From Komarekiella atlantica HA4396-MV6 (GTDB lineage: Bacteria; Cyanobacteriota; Cyanobacteriia; Cyanobacteriales; Nostocaceae): 64,000 bases of DNA. This document shows positions 36,173-44,627 of the stretch, piece by piece; the first letter of the stretch is position 1, and each line of letters begins with the position of its first letter. The notes under the pieces are model-generated. The model did no database searches and was not told the DNA's origin. It worked only from the letters and a program-made list of their open reading frames with translations. A program made the translations under genes and the position numbers. The stretch covers positions 248,001 to 312,000 of the forward strand of contig JAHHHK010000002.1 of NCBI GenBank assembly GCA_019359395.1. Direction: 5' to 3'.

Positions 36173-36781
36173 ATGCATAGTAAATGGAGAATTTTATCAA
36201 GCGGTCTTTTTCTGTTCGTTTTGGTGAGTGTGCTTTTACTAGGGTTAATGCAGGCTGATGCTCACAATGGCTTTCCTTATGAATCAGCTAGTCAAAGACA
36301 GATTCAACGAGGGCGGTATTTGGTGACAGCAGTGGGTAACTGTGTGGGATGCCACAGCCCAAATAAAACTCCCGACGATCCCCAGTGGTTAGCTGGATAC
36401 TTGCCAGGAACTCCAGGACAACCTTTCCAAATTGGTCAATTCAGAATATATGCGTCAAATATTACACCTGATTTAGAGACTGGTATTGGCAGTTGGACAC
36501 CACAACAAATCTTCAACTCTTTACGCCACGGACAGGATAAACAGGGCAAGACTATTTGTCCACCAATGCCTTGGATTTACTACCGTGATCAGAGCGATCG
36601 CGACAATTGGGCAATTGTTGCATATTTAAGCAAAGGTATCAAACCAGTCAGAAACCAAGTTCCAGAAAACACCACAGTTGAAGGAACCCGCCCAAACTGT
36701 GCGCCCTTGTACCAAAACTTGCAGCCTTTACCTTCTTACCCTGCTGACAATGAAATTGAAGTCAGAAAAAACTGGTGGTAG
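36173..36781 (+). CDS. Exported c-type cytochrome
   Basis: 202 residues. Hydrophobic signal at 8-27 ending in ADA. One haem-binding CVGCH near residue 60; a probable axial Met in CPPMPW near 127. The length and spacing resemble cytochrome subunits of periplasmic dehydrogenases rather than photosynthetic c6. It could accept electrons from the oxidation of small organic molecules in the periplasm. It follows the dioxygenase on the same strand after a short repeat tract and precedes a tyrosinase, so it may be the electron outlet of that set. Confidence 0.85.
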   Translation: MHSKWRILSSGLFLFVLVSVLLLGLMQADAHNGFPYESASQRQIQRGRYLVTAVGNCVGCHSPNKTPDDPQWLAGYLPGTPGQPFQIGQFRIYASNITPDLETGIGSWTPQQIFNSLRHGQDKQGKTICPPMPWIYYRDQSDRDNWAIVAYLSKGIKPVRNQVPENTTVEGTRPNCAPLYQNLQPLPSYPADNEIEVRKNWW

Positions 36782-36902
36782 TGACAAAAAATTTACAGAC
36801 CCAACATACAAGAAGCAGTTTTGGTAGACAAAGTTACATTGTCAAAACTTCTTGATCAACGAGAAACAACGACATCTTGATTCACAATTTATGAGGCTAA
36901 AT

Positions 36903-37148
36903 ATGAAACTTTACTATCGCGGTCTTAGCTACGAATTAAACTTCTCACAAATTGCAAGTCAAAAAACAGAAAAACCATCTCAGCCAGTTTTTACCATTCA
37001 CTCAGCTTATAATCTCACTTACCGTGGAGTTACTTATCATATTGATCCCAATGCAAAACAAAAAGAAGTTAGAAACCCATTAGTAACTCATGAATTAATG
37101 TATAGGGGAATCCCTTACAATTTGAATAGTAATTCCACAGAGATGTAA
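36903..37148 (+). CDS. DUF4278-type small protein
   Basis: 81 residues from ATG 36903, with GAGG 8 bp upstream. It starts MKLYYRGLSYELN and has the motif repeated twice more as LTYRGVTYHID and LMYRGIPYNLN. The Y-R-G-x-x-Y unit is the hallmark of DUF4278, a cyanobacterial family of unknown function. Three units in one short protein suggest a small repetitive beta structure. It lies between the cytochrome c and tyrosinase genes. Confidence 0.8.
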   Translation: MKLYYRGLSYELNFSQIASQKTEKPSQPVFTIHSAYNLTYRGVTYHIDPNAKQKEVRNPLVTHELMYRGIPYNLNSNSTEM

Positions 37149-37290
37149 CTCTAGCTGATTATAAGCATTATGTGAGTTCCTCATAGTTATTGCGCTAATA
37201 AATACATGCCAAGAATAATAAAAGAGAATTTTTAGCTTTGCTTAAGTTATTAATTCTCTGGAAAATTACTGCAAACATACAACTTTGATT

Positions 37291-38508
37291 ATGTACTATT
37301 CCTTTTTCAAAAACGTTAACAATATTAGAAAGATTCTGCAAAAAAGTAAACTAATAATAACATTAAATACTGTTATTATTAGTTTTATAATCGCTTGGAA
37401 AGCTCTAGCAATAAATCCCATCCCAGTTAGAAAAAATGTTATTGACTTAACTCCTCAGGAAAAAATTGACTTTGTGAATGCTGTTAAAACATTAAAAAAT
37501 ACAATTTTACCAGGTAGTAAAGTTAGTATTTACGATCAATTTGTTGCAGTTCACATGGCCGCTATGTCATTTTCATCAATGCATTCGCCCAATATGAATG
37601 CAGGCAATATAACGACACATCCCTCTGGGCCAACAAAAGGAGCTGATGCCGCTCATCTAAATGCGGGATTTCTACCGTGGCATCGAGAATATTTAAAACG
37701 ATTTGAACAAGCTTTGCAAGCGGTAAATCCTAAAGTTAGCATCCCCTACTGGGATTGGACAAATCCTAAAGCGATTGACGTTATCTTTCAACCCGATTTC
37801 TTAGGAACAAATGGCTCAGGAGTAAAAATTAACATTTATGGTGCAGGTATTTTTGAAGGTGGTTCTATTCAGTCTGGTAACTTTTCACAAGTTGATGGAT
37901 GGGTACTTAACGAAAACTTACATCTTCACCAAATTACTAACAAAACTTTGGGGTCTACACTGTTACGCTATCTACAAGTACCTCCTTTTAATAACTACCC
38001 AGTACCTCAGGAAGTAATAGATAGATTATTCAATAGCAAAGACTATGAGTCATTTCGCCTTTTTTTGGAAGCACCACGTATTGATGCTAAAGTTCCTACT
38101 CATGGTTACATTCATTCATTAGTAGGTGGCTTTCTTTTTGACTTAACTCAATCTCCACCCGTTTTAATTGATGCATTAGGTACTATGACTAACGTTCCTA
38201 GTTCTCCCAACGATCCGGTGTTCTTTTTGCATCATGCCAATGTGGATCGTTTGTGGGCAGAATGGCAGAATAATGGTCATGCAGGTAGAGCTTTTTACCC
38301 TCAAGCAAATCAACCTTATGGACACAATCTTAAAGACCGAATGTGGCCTTGGGATGGGGGTCAGTCTACTCCAGGAAGTTTGGGTCAGATAGATATACGT
38401 CCTTACTTACCAAGTTTTGCATCTAATGATATTGTCACACCAGCAGATACTCTAAATCTTCGTAAGTACCGCTACACATACGATACTCTGCTCAAAAACT
38501 ATCGATAA
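37291..38508 (+). CDS. Second tyrosinase-family oxidase
   Basis: 405 residues from ATG 37291. One hydrophobic segment near residues 20-42 (a likely signal or anchor). CuA: VHMAAMSFSSMH, then HLNAGFLPWHREYLKRFE; CuB: PTHGYIHSLVGG and DPVFFLHHANVDRLWAEW. Bacterial-type tyrosinase length, without the long C-terminal tail seen in the tyrosinase at 22489. AT-rich compared with its neighbours. It would oxidise phenols or catechols to quinones and sits between cytochrome c and P450 genes, so it probably acts on the same chemistry. Confidence 0.87.
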   Translation: MYYSFFKNVNNIRKILQKSKLIITLNTVIISFIIAWKALAINPIPVRKNVIDLTPQEKIDFVNAVKTLKNTILPGSKVSIYDQFVAVHMAAMSFSSMHSPNMNAGNITTHPSGPTKGADAAHLNAGFLPWHREYLKRFEQALQAVNPKVSIPYWDWTNPKAIDVIFQPDFLGTNGSGVKINIYGAGIFEGGSIQSGNFSQVDGWVLNENLHLHQITNKTLGSTLLRYLQVPPFNNYPVPQEVIDRLFNSKDYESFRLFLEAPRIDAKVPTHGYIHSLVGGFLFDLTQSPPVLIDALGTMTNVPSSPNDPVFFLHHANVDRLWAEWQNNGHAGRAFYPQANQPYGHNLKDRMWPWDGGQSTPGSLGQIDIRPYLPSFASNDIVTPADTLNLRKYRYTYDTLLKNYR

Positions 38509-38542
38509 TAACACTACTCGATTTAAATGGATACTGAAGAAA

Positions 38543-38665
38543 ATGACTAAGATAAATCTGCATACAACTAACAACACTCAAACCACTGCCAAACCCAATT
38601 CTCAGACTAATTTACGAAAATGTGTATGTGTAGTGCTACTGGGTTCTTTTTATGCAATTACCTAA
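38543..38665 (+). CDS. Possible 40-residue peptide overlapping the P450 start
   Basis: ATG 38543 to TAA 38665, overlapping the first 14 bp of the P450 gene in another frame. Ends LRKCVCVVLLGSFYAIT, a small hydrophobic tail. No strong ribosome binding site. The overlap would allow translational coupling to the P450, which itself lacks a clear ribosome binding site. It could equally be chance. Confidence 0.3.
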   Translation: MTKINLHTTNNTQTTAKPNSQTNLRKCVCVVLLGSFYAIT

Positions 38666-39995
38666 TACTCTTCAAACTCCTTCTTTTTTCCAAAAACTTC
38701 ATTGGGTTGCTGACCCTATAGGATATATGGAAAGCGCCGCTCAGAAATATCCTGACCTATTTACGGCTGAGATTATAGGTTTTGGAGATACAGCTGTGTT
38801 TGTTCAGCATCCCAAGGCACTTCAAGAAATTTTAACCAATGATAAAAAGAAGTTTACTGCTCTTGCTCAACCTAACGGATTTTTAGAACCAATCATAGGC
38901 AACTCTTCAGTAATTATGCTGGAGGGAGAACGCCACAAGCGACGACGGCAACTATTGATACCCCCTTTTCATGGCGATCGCATGAAGGCTTATGGTAATC
39001 TCATTTGTAGCCTAACGGAAAAAATCTTTAGTCAATTACCACAAAATCAGTCTTTCTTAGCGAGAACTGTTACGCAGCAGATTTCCTTAGAAGTCATATT
39101 AGAAGCTGTCTTCGGGTTGACTGAAGGCGAACGTTATCAAAAACTCAAGCACTTGCTGATATTGATAACAGATTTATTTCAATCTTCCTTTACTTCTGCC
39201 TCCATCTATTTCTCCTTTCTGCAAAAAGATTTAGGTGCTTGGAGTCCTTGGGGAAATTTTGTACGTCTCAGGCAGCAAATTGATCAATTACTCTACGCAG
39301 AAATTGCAGAACGTCGGCTGCAAAACGATTCTAAGCGCATCGATATTCTCTCCTTACTCATGTCAGTTAAGGATGAACAAGGTGAATCGATGACCGACCA
39401 ACAGTTGCGTGATGAAATGATGACATTGCTGCTAGCTGGAAATGAAACCACAGCATCAGCAATGGCTTGGGGTTTGTATTGGATTCATCGTTTACCAGAA
39501 GTACGTGAAAAAATGCTCCAAGAACTAAATACTCTTGGTGATTTCCCTAATCCTACAAGCATTGTTCAGTTACCTTATCTTACTGCTGTCTCCAATGAAA
39601 TCTTACGAATTTCTCCTGTAGCTATGATTACTTTCCCCAGAATAGTGCAAGAACCGACTGAACTTCTGGGACATCATTTAGAGCCTGGAACAGTAATGAT
39701 TGGCTGCATTTATCTTTTGCATCAACGTGAGGATTTATACCCACAGCATCAGCAGTTTCAACCTGAACGCTTTCTAAATCGCCAATTTTCTCCTTATGAA
39801 TTTATGCCATTTGGCGGTGGTGTGCGTCGCTGTGTTGGTGATGCTTTGGCGGCTTTTGAAATGAAGCTCGTTTTGGCAACTATTGTGTCACGCTATCAGC
39901 TAGCATTGGTTGAGAATCGACCAGAAAAGCTACAGCGCAGAGGTATTACATTGGCTCCGAGATATGGAGTCAAGATGAGATTTGACGATAATTAG
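38652..39995 (+). CDS. Cytochrome P450, CYP110-like
   Basis: 447 residues. I-helix oxygen-binding motif LLAGNETTAS, K-helix E-x-x-R in NEILRISPVAM, and haem-binding loop FGGGVRRCVGDALAAFE with the cysteine near residue 394. The N-terminal text (LPNTLQTPSFFQKLHWVADP) is like cyanobacterial CYP110, a family often tied to fatty acid or terpene hydroxylation. Last in the run of oxidative genes. Transcription probably ends in the palindrome 20 bp downstream. Substrate unknown. Confidence 0.92.
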   Translation: MQLPNTLQTPSFFQKLHWVADPIGYMESAAQKYPDLFTAEIIGFGDTAVFVQHPKALQEILTNDKKKFTALAQPNGFLEPIIGNSSVIMLEGERHKRRRQLLIPPFHGDRMKAYGNLICSLTEKIFSQLPQNQSFLARTVTQQISLEVILEAVFGLTEGERYQKLKHLLILITDLFQSSFTSASIYFSFLQKDLGAWSPWGNFVRLRQQIDQLLYAEIAERRLQNDSKRIDILSLLMSVKDEQGESMTDQQLRDEMMTLLLAGNETTASAMAWGLYWIHRLPEVREKMLQELNTLGDFPNPTSIVQLPYLTAVSNEILRISPVAMITFPRIVQEPTELLGHHLEPGTVMIGCIYLLHQREDLYPQHQQFQPERFLNRQFSPYEFMPFGGGVRRCVGDALAAFEMKLVLATIVSRYQLALVENRPEKLQRRGITLAPRYGVKMRFDDN

Positions 39996-40078
39996 TGATA
40001 CATATAGATTTCTCGTAGGGGCACGGCATGCCGTGCCCCTACCAACGGATCTGTATCATTTTTAAAGTTAAATGGTAT
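39996..40078. mobile_element. MITE family 2, truncated inverted copy
   Basis: Directly follows the P450 stop codon. It contains the perfect 28-bp palindrome (40015-40042, GTAGGGGCACGGCA and its complement) and ends ...AATGGTAT like the copy at 22108. The distal arm is missing. The palindrome could act as a transcription terminator. Confidence 0.8.
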
Positions 40079-40079
40079 A

Positions 40080-40273
40080 AGAGGATGTCTGAGAAGTCAA
40101 AATTGTCATGCTGGAAGCGATAGCGTAATGTACCCCTACGCAAAAGCCAAGCTACGCGGAGCGTCTCGTAGAGAAGCATCTCAGAAATTAACGGATAATA
40201 GAGATTCTTCCTTCCGCTCTGCTCCAGTCAGAATGACAAAATATACCATTACCTAGCTTTTCAGACATCCTCT
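40080..40273. mobile_element. MITE family 1, copy 2
   Basis: Same AGAGGATGTCTGAGAAG termini as the copy at 14269, with an extra internal repeat (TACCCCTACGCAAAAGCC, AGCGTCTCGTAGAGAAGC) absent from copy 1. It abuts the family 2 element, so 39996-40273 is entirely mobile-element DNA. Confidence 0.85.
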
Positions 40274-40309
40274 AAGTCTTGGACTATTATCTATAGGAAA
40301 ATAGAACTG

Positions 40310-41173
40310 ATGAAATCACTCGGTATTGCTTGTGCATCAGGTAGTTTTAAAGGCGTATTTGTTCATGGTGTATTAAGCGCTTTTGAGTCGCTAAATAACC
40401 GTGCTAATGTTTATGCTGGGGCATCATCTTCTACTTTAATAACTGCTTGTGCTGCTATTGGTAAAGCATGTGAGGTTGGTGTTGAGTACTGGTATCAAGC
40501 AACAAAATTCTTAGAACAATCAGGTAGTAACATGAGCCAAACGGTTCTTCAAAGCATTAGAGAATATGCTCCGATGTTACGCGCATATCTATTCTTGCCT
40601 GATACACCGCGTTTAATGATTGCAGCTAGCACTGTTGTTACGCCGGAAGGTGCTGAAGAAACACAAGGAAACAGAGCTAGACGGTTGGGGCGTCAATTAT
40701 TGGTTTATGCTGCACGAGGCGATCGCACATGGGTAGATCAGCATCTTAAAACTCATTTATTTGACACTGCTGCTTCTGAGGATATTCTACAACTAAATGC
40801 AAATAACTTTGACGAAGTTGCCTATGCATCCACACGAATGTTACATGCATGGGATATTCCTGCTTGGGTAAATAAACAACCATATATAGATGCTTCCTAT
40901 ACTTGCTCTTGTCCAGCTGTGGAACTAGCTCAATTAGGATGTAGTGAAGTTATTGCAGTGGCTACTGAACCAGGTGATTTATATCGAGATTTATTTCAAA
41001 CTGCTCTGGTTCCATCCTCCTGGAAAGATGTACCGATTCATATTATTAGACCAGATGTAGATTTAAAAGAACTTGGCGTAGACTTTACTAGCGCCACCAT
41101 AGATGGCTTACTGATAGCGTATCAGCATGGTGAAAACAAGGGAAAAGAATTTATTAGAACTTACTCGTACTAA
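40310..41173 (+). CDS. Patatin-like phospholipase-domain protein
   Basis: 287 residues. Glycine-rich start (GIACASGSFKGVFVHGVLSA) matching the oxyanion-hole loop of patatins, a nucleophile-type elbow YAGASSSTLI (near 36-45), and an Asp in PYIDASYTCSCP (near 197), which corresponds to the D-G-A/G motif of the Ser-Asp dyad. The elbow reads G-x-S-S rather than strict G-x-S-x-G, so activity should be treated as uncertain. Patatins release fatty acids from membrane lipids; some are effectors in antiphage systems. It lies 8 bp from the convergent recQ gene. Confidence 0.75.
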   Translation: MKSLGIACASGSFKGVFVHGVLSAFESLNNRANVYAGASSSTLITACAAIGKACEVGVEYWYQATKFLEQSGSNMSQTVLQSIREYAPMLRAYLFLPDTPRLMIAASTVVTPEGAEETQGNRARRLGRQLLVYAARGDRTWVDQHLKTHLFDTAASEDILQLNANNFDEVAYASTRMLHAWDIPAWVNKQPYIDASYTCSCPAVELAQLGCSEVIAVATEPGDLYRDLFQTALVPSSWKDVPIHIIRPDVDLKELGVDFTSATIDGLLIAYQHGENKGKEFIRTYSY

Positions 41174-41181
41174 CTAAGTTA

Positions 41182-43335
41182 TCACTTGCGATTTTCACGT
41201 CGCCACTTTCCGCGCACTAAACGAATTTCATCATAACTGTAGCTTTCGCCAAGTTGCTCTCGAATTGGAGTGAGAGAAATATCACCTACCGCTTCTAAAA
41301 CTAGCCAAATTTTTTGTTGACGTTCGAGTGGTACTAATTGATTTAAATCTACAGGTTGATCTTTTTCAATTAAATCTGCTAGATGACGAATAATTGTAGT
41401 AGCGCGAATGTTGCGTTTTTGGGCAATTTCGGCAACACTCAAACCTTGTTGATACAACTGTAAGGTAAATAACTCTGTGTCGGAGGGTAAGCCTAAAAAA
41501 GGTGTGGATTTAACTTGTTCTTGCGAACCTTGTTCTTGGCGATAGGCTTTAATTTCTGCGAGGAACTTATCGCCATATTGAGCAAGTTTGTGACTACCCA
41601 CGCCAGAAAGTTTCCCAAATTCGGTGATTGTTTTAGGTTGTACCTGCGTCATTAATTTCAGAGTTGAATCATGAAAGATTACATAAGGTGGTACAGATTG
41701 CTCATCAGCAAGTTGTTTGCGGAGCGATCGCAATCTCTGCAATAATATTTCTGCCTCTGCGGCTTTTTCACTTCCCTCTTCCCAAGTCATCTTTTGAGCC
41801 ACGGGAACGGCGAGAAAAACTGTACGCTGTCGCCGCATCACTTCCCAACTTAGGGCGTTCAGCTTCAAAACTGAATAACCATCGCTAGTTTGTTCTAGCA
41901 TACCTTGATGTAAAAGCGATCGCCCCAACATTCGCCACTCATCTACAGTTCTATCTTTGCCAATACCATAGGTAGAAAGTTTATCATGTTCGTATTGGGT
42001 AATTTTCTGGTTTTTCCCTCCTCGCAACACATCAATAATGTGCAGCATTCCAAATCTTTCTTTACAACGGGCCACACAAGATAAAAACTTCATGGCTTCA
42101 ATTGTCCAGTCTTGCAATGGTTTAGGATAACGACAATTATCACAGTTACCGCAATTTCCTGGAAAACGTTCTCCAAAATAACCTAACTGAATTGTACGAC
42201 GGCAAACAGTACCTTCAGCATAGTCAATTACTTGACGCAGTTGTTGTTTGGAAATCAACTGTTCTTGAGGATCAGTTTTTTGATTAATACTCCATTCAAT
42301 AGTTTTAATATCACTGAAACTGAAAAAAAGTGTGCAACGCGAAGGTTCACTATCTCTTCCCGCCCTACCTGATTCTTGATAATAACTTTCTAAATTACGC
42401 GGTAAATCAAAATGAATTACTAATCGCACATCTGGTTTATTAATTCCCATCCCAAAGGCAATTGTTGCCACCATAACGCGCACATCATCCCGAATAAATC
42501 GAGTTTGATTGTTGCTGCGTTCTTCATCACCTAATCCAGCATGATAAGACAAAGCAGAAATCTGATCATTTTGCAGTTTAAAGGTGAGTTCATCAACTTT
42601 TTTGCGCGTCAAGCAATAAATAATTGCTGAACCTTCGTTTTCTCGGATAAGTTCTAATAATTCAGCGTAAGCAGACTTAGTTTTAGCACGAACTTCGTAG
42701 TAAAGGTTTTGGCGGTTAAAGCTGGCAATGTGGATACTGGGTTGCTTTAGCCCTAATTGTTGGATGATATCAGTACGGACGCGATCTGTTGCTGTGGCGG
42801 TGAGGGCGAGAGTTGGGATATTGGGGTAGCGTTTCCGCAGAGATTTCATCTGGCGGTATTCTGGGCGAAAGTCGTGTCCCCACTCAGAGACGCAGTGCGC
42901 TTCATCAATAGCAAAAGCCGCAATGCCAATTTTTTCTTTGACTAAATCTAGAAATGGGAGAAATCTTTCACTCAAAAGACGTTCTGGAGCGACGTATAGT
43001 AACTTAACTTTACCGTTTAAGATGGCTTCTTCACGCGATCGCACTTTATACGGATTCAGGCTGCTGTTAAGAAATGTGGCGGAAATGTTATTATTTCGCA
43101 GTGCTTCCACTTGGTCTTGCATTAAAGCAATCAGCGGCGACACCACCACCGTTAAACCTTTTTTCAGCAATGCAGGTAACTGAAAACACAAAGATTTTCC
43201 CCCACCGGTTGGCATTACAATCAGTAAATCCCGGTTTTGCAGCGCATCTTCGATAATTTGCCGCTGTCCGGGGCGGAATTGGTCGTAACCGAAGTGATAT
43301 TTTAGCGCTTGTTCGAGATTGGGATACTGAAGCAT
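41182..43335 (-). CDS. recQ: RecQ family ATP-dependent DNA helicase
   Basis: 717 residues, full length. Helicase motifs in order: LLIVMPTGGGKSLCFQLP (Walker A), AIDEAHCVSEWGHDFRPEY (DEAH), TATATDRV, YYQESGRAGRDSEPS (motif VI). Then the RecQ-Ct zinc-binding cysteines (C-R-R... NCGNCDNC), a winged helix, an HRDC domain near 530-610 and a C-terminal helix-turn-helix-like tail (SVAEIAQKRNIRATTIIRHL). It unwinds DNA 3' to 5' in recombination and repair. The patatin-like gene converges on it with an 8-bp gap. A CARF-like membrane protein lies upstream on the same strand. Confidence 0.95.
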   Translation of the reverse strand: MLQYPNLEQALKYHFGYDQFRPGQRQIIEDALQNRDLLIVMPTGGGKSLCFQLPALLKKGLTVVVSPLIALMQDQVEALRNNNISATFLNSSLNPYKVRSREEAILNGKVKLLYVAPERLLSERFLPFLDLVKEKIGIAAFAIDEAHCVSEWGHDFRPEYRQMKSLRKRYPNIPTLALTATATDRVRTDIIQQLGLKQPSIHIASFNRQNLYYEVRAKTKSAYAELLELIRENEGSAIIYCLTRKKVDELTFKLQNDQISALSYHAGLGDEERSNNQTRFIRDDVRVMVATIAFGMGINKPDVRLVIHFDLPRNLESYYQESGRAGRDSEPSRCTLFFSFSDIKTIEWSINQKTDPQEQLISKQQLRQVIDYAEGTVCRRTIQLGYFGERFPGNCGNCDNCRYPKPLQDWTIEAMKFLSCVARCKERFGMLHIIDVLRGGKNQKITQYEHDKLSTYGIGKDRTVDEWRMLGRSLLHQGMLEQTSDGYSVLKLNALSWEVMRRQRTVFLAVPVAQKMTWEEGSEKAAEAEILLQRLRSLRKQLADEQSVPPYVIFHDSTLKLMTQVQPKTITEFGKLSGVGSHKLAQYGDKFLAEIKAYRQEQGSQEQVKSTPFLGLPSDTELFTLQLYQQGLSVAEIAQKRNIRATTIIRHLADLIEKDQPVDLNQLVPLERQQKIWLVLEAVGDISLTPIREQLGESYSYDEIRLVRGKWRRENRK

Positions 43336-43448
43336 AGCGATCGCTTTAGGTTGCTTTCTGCGTGGGTAGTTATGAAGATAACAGGATTAATTACGAATTA
43401 CGCGCTTAGTAGCGGGGCCTAGCCCCAGAGCGAATTACGAATTATGCA
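43336..43448. repeat. Dispersed repeat upstream of recQ
   Basis: TTACGAATTACGCGCTTAGT followed by AGCGGGGCCTAGCCC and further ATTACGAATTA. A related copy lies at 12700-12750. Confidence 0.6.
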
Positions 43449-44171
43449 TTACAAATTACGTATAGTGGCATCTTGTCCAGTATACAAAGCGATTTCAATT
43501 GGAGAGAGCGATCGCCCCGTCGGCTTTTGCGTAGTTTTATCTATTTCTGCTGGTGTATATTGTAGTGAATATTGCCCTCCTAAACTAGCTAATACCATAC
43601 CCACAGAACCGTGTGCAGTCATGCCTGTATAGTCTGCTATTACATCAGCAATATTCCAACTATCCGGCAAACTCCTGTAAATCTTTTTAACACACTTATA
43701 AAAGTCTAGAGGGTCGTAGATATCATTAACAACAATCGGGGTTGATATTTTCAACTGAACAAACTCCTGTTGTAAATTTTGAGCAACAGCCAACGTCTCT
43801 TGAGAGCAAATTAGCCAAACACATTCTAATACTGGCGTATGATAATTAATTGCCTTGCGACAAGGTTCAGGACGGCTGACAAGCAAAATTAATCCCCGTC
43901 GTTTAGCAGGTGAGACTTTATCTAACTTGACTTCTGTTTTTTGGCGTAACCGTGACAACCCAATCGCAAACAACCACACTGACAGCGAAAAGATACACAC
44001 AGCCCCTAGGGCTATCCCTATGGATGCTTTTACCGAAGTGCCCAACCAGCTAAACAATATTTGCGTAACTGCATTGCTCAATACTGATAAGAATATCGTG
44101 CCAATTAAGAAGGGAAAAAGAGTTTCTGGACTAAAGAAAATTTTAGCTACATCAGAGAAATTGGGACGCAA
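43449..44171 (-). CDS. Membrane-anchored CARF-like protein
   Basis: 240 residues from TTG 44171 (GAGGAA 10 bp upstream; no in-frame ATG nearby). Two hydrophobic segments at about 18-38 and 48-70, then a soluble domain. That domain begins LILLVSRPEPCRKAINYH and LECVWLICSQET, like strand 1 and its loop in CRISPR-associated Rossmann-fold (CARF) domains, and later has ADYTGMTAHGSVGMVLASLG, matching their D-x-T-G-G-T-K/M motif. CARF domains bind cyclic oligoadenylates. A transmembrane-CARF layout is known for Cam1, a membrane-depolarising CRISPR effector. There is no CRISPR or cyclase gene in the window. The assignment is from motifs read by eye. Confidence 0.65.
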   Translation of the reverse strand: MRPNFSDVAKIFFSPETLFPFLIGTIFLSVLSNAVTQILFSWLGTSVKASIGIALGAVCIFSLSVWLFAIGLSRLRQKTEVKLDKVSPAKRRGLILLVSRPEPCRKAINYHTPVLECVWLICSQETLAVAQNLQQEFVQLKISTPIVVNDIYDPLDFYKCVKKIYRSLPDSWNIADVIADYTGMTAHGSVGMVLASLGGQYSLQYTPAEIDKTTQKPTGRSLSPIEIALYTGQDATIRNL

Positions 44172-44269
44172 CGCAGTTATTCCTCATTGTGGTTAACACA
44201 AATTACTGTAGCGAATCACGCAGGATTTTCCCAGATAGCGCTGCTTTTTAGTATAAATATTTACTTTAT

Positions 44270-44506
44270 TTATGCAAAAATATTTAATCCAAAAATGATT
44301 CTCGCATTCAGCAAAGTAAAAATTCTGTCAAGTTCTAATATACCCGCTAACTCAGCTTCTTCTGAGGTTATAAATCCAGCTTTTCTCTTAAGAGAAAGTT
44401 CTTCGAGCCGAGACTGTAATTCATTAGTAAATTTAAACAAATGTAGATTCCGAACTTTACTGATTTTGATTTCAGGCTCTACCTAGAATGAAGGTTGAAC
44501 CTTCAT
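44270..44506 (-). pseudogene. Small gene interrupted by an in-frame stop
   Basis: From ATG 44506 the frame reads seven codons, meets TAG at 44483-44485, then runs on as VEPEIKISKVRNLHLFKFTN and ELQSRLEELSLKRKAGFITS to TAA at 44270. The body looks like a genuine helical cyanobacterial protein. The start region contains the palindrome AATGAAGGTTgAACCTTCATT, which may have been inserted and created the stop. Family not recognised. Confidence 0.4.
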
Positions 44507-44627
44507 TTGAGTAATCATAAGCTGTATGTCTTGTTTAATTGAGCAGACTGACCGTATTGTAACAGCGAATCCAATACCTTTCGGATAAAGGCGAAAGATG
44601 AGCCAGCGCGGTCTTTTTTACGAGACG

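Noticed and set aside
44187-44486. 99-codon plus-strand frame
   Set aside because: The opposite strand has the more protein-like sequence (broken small gene at 44270).
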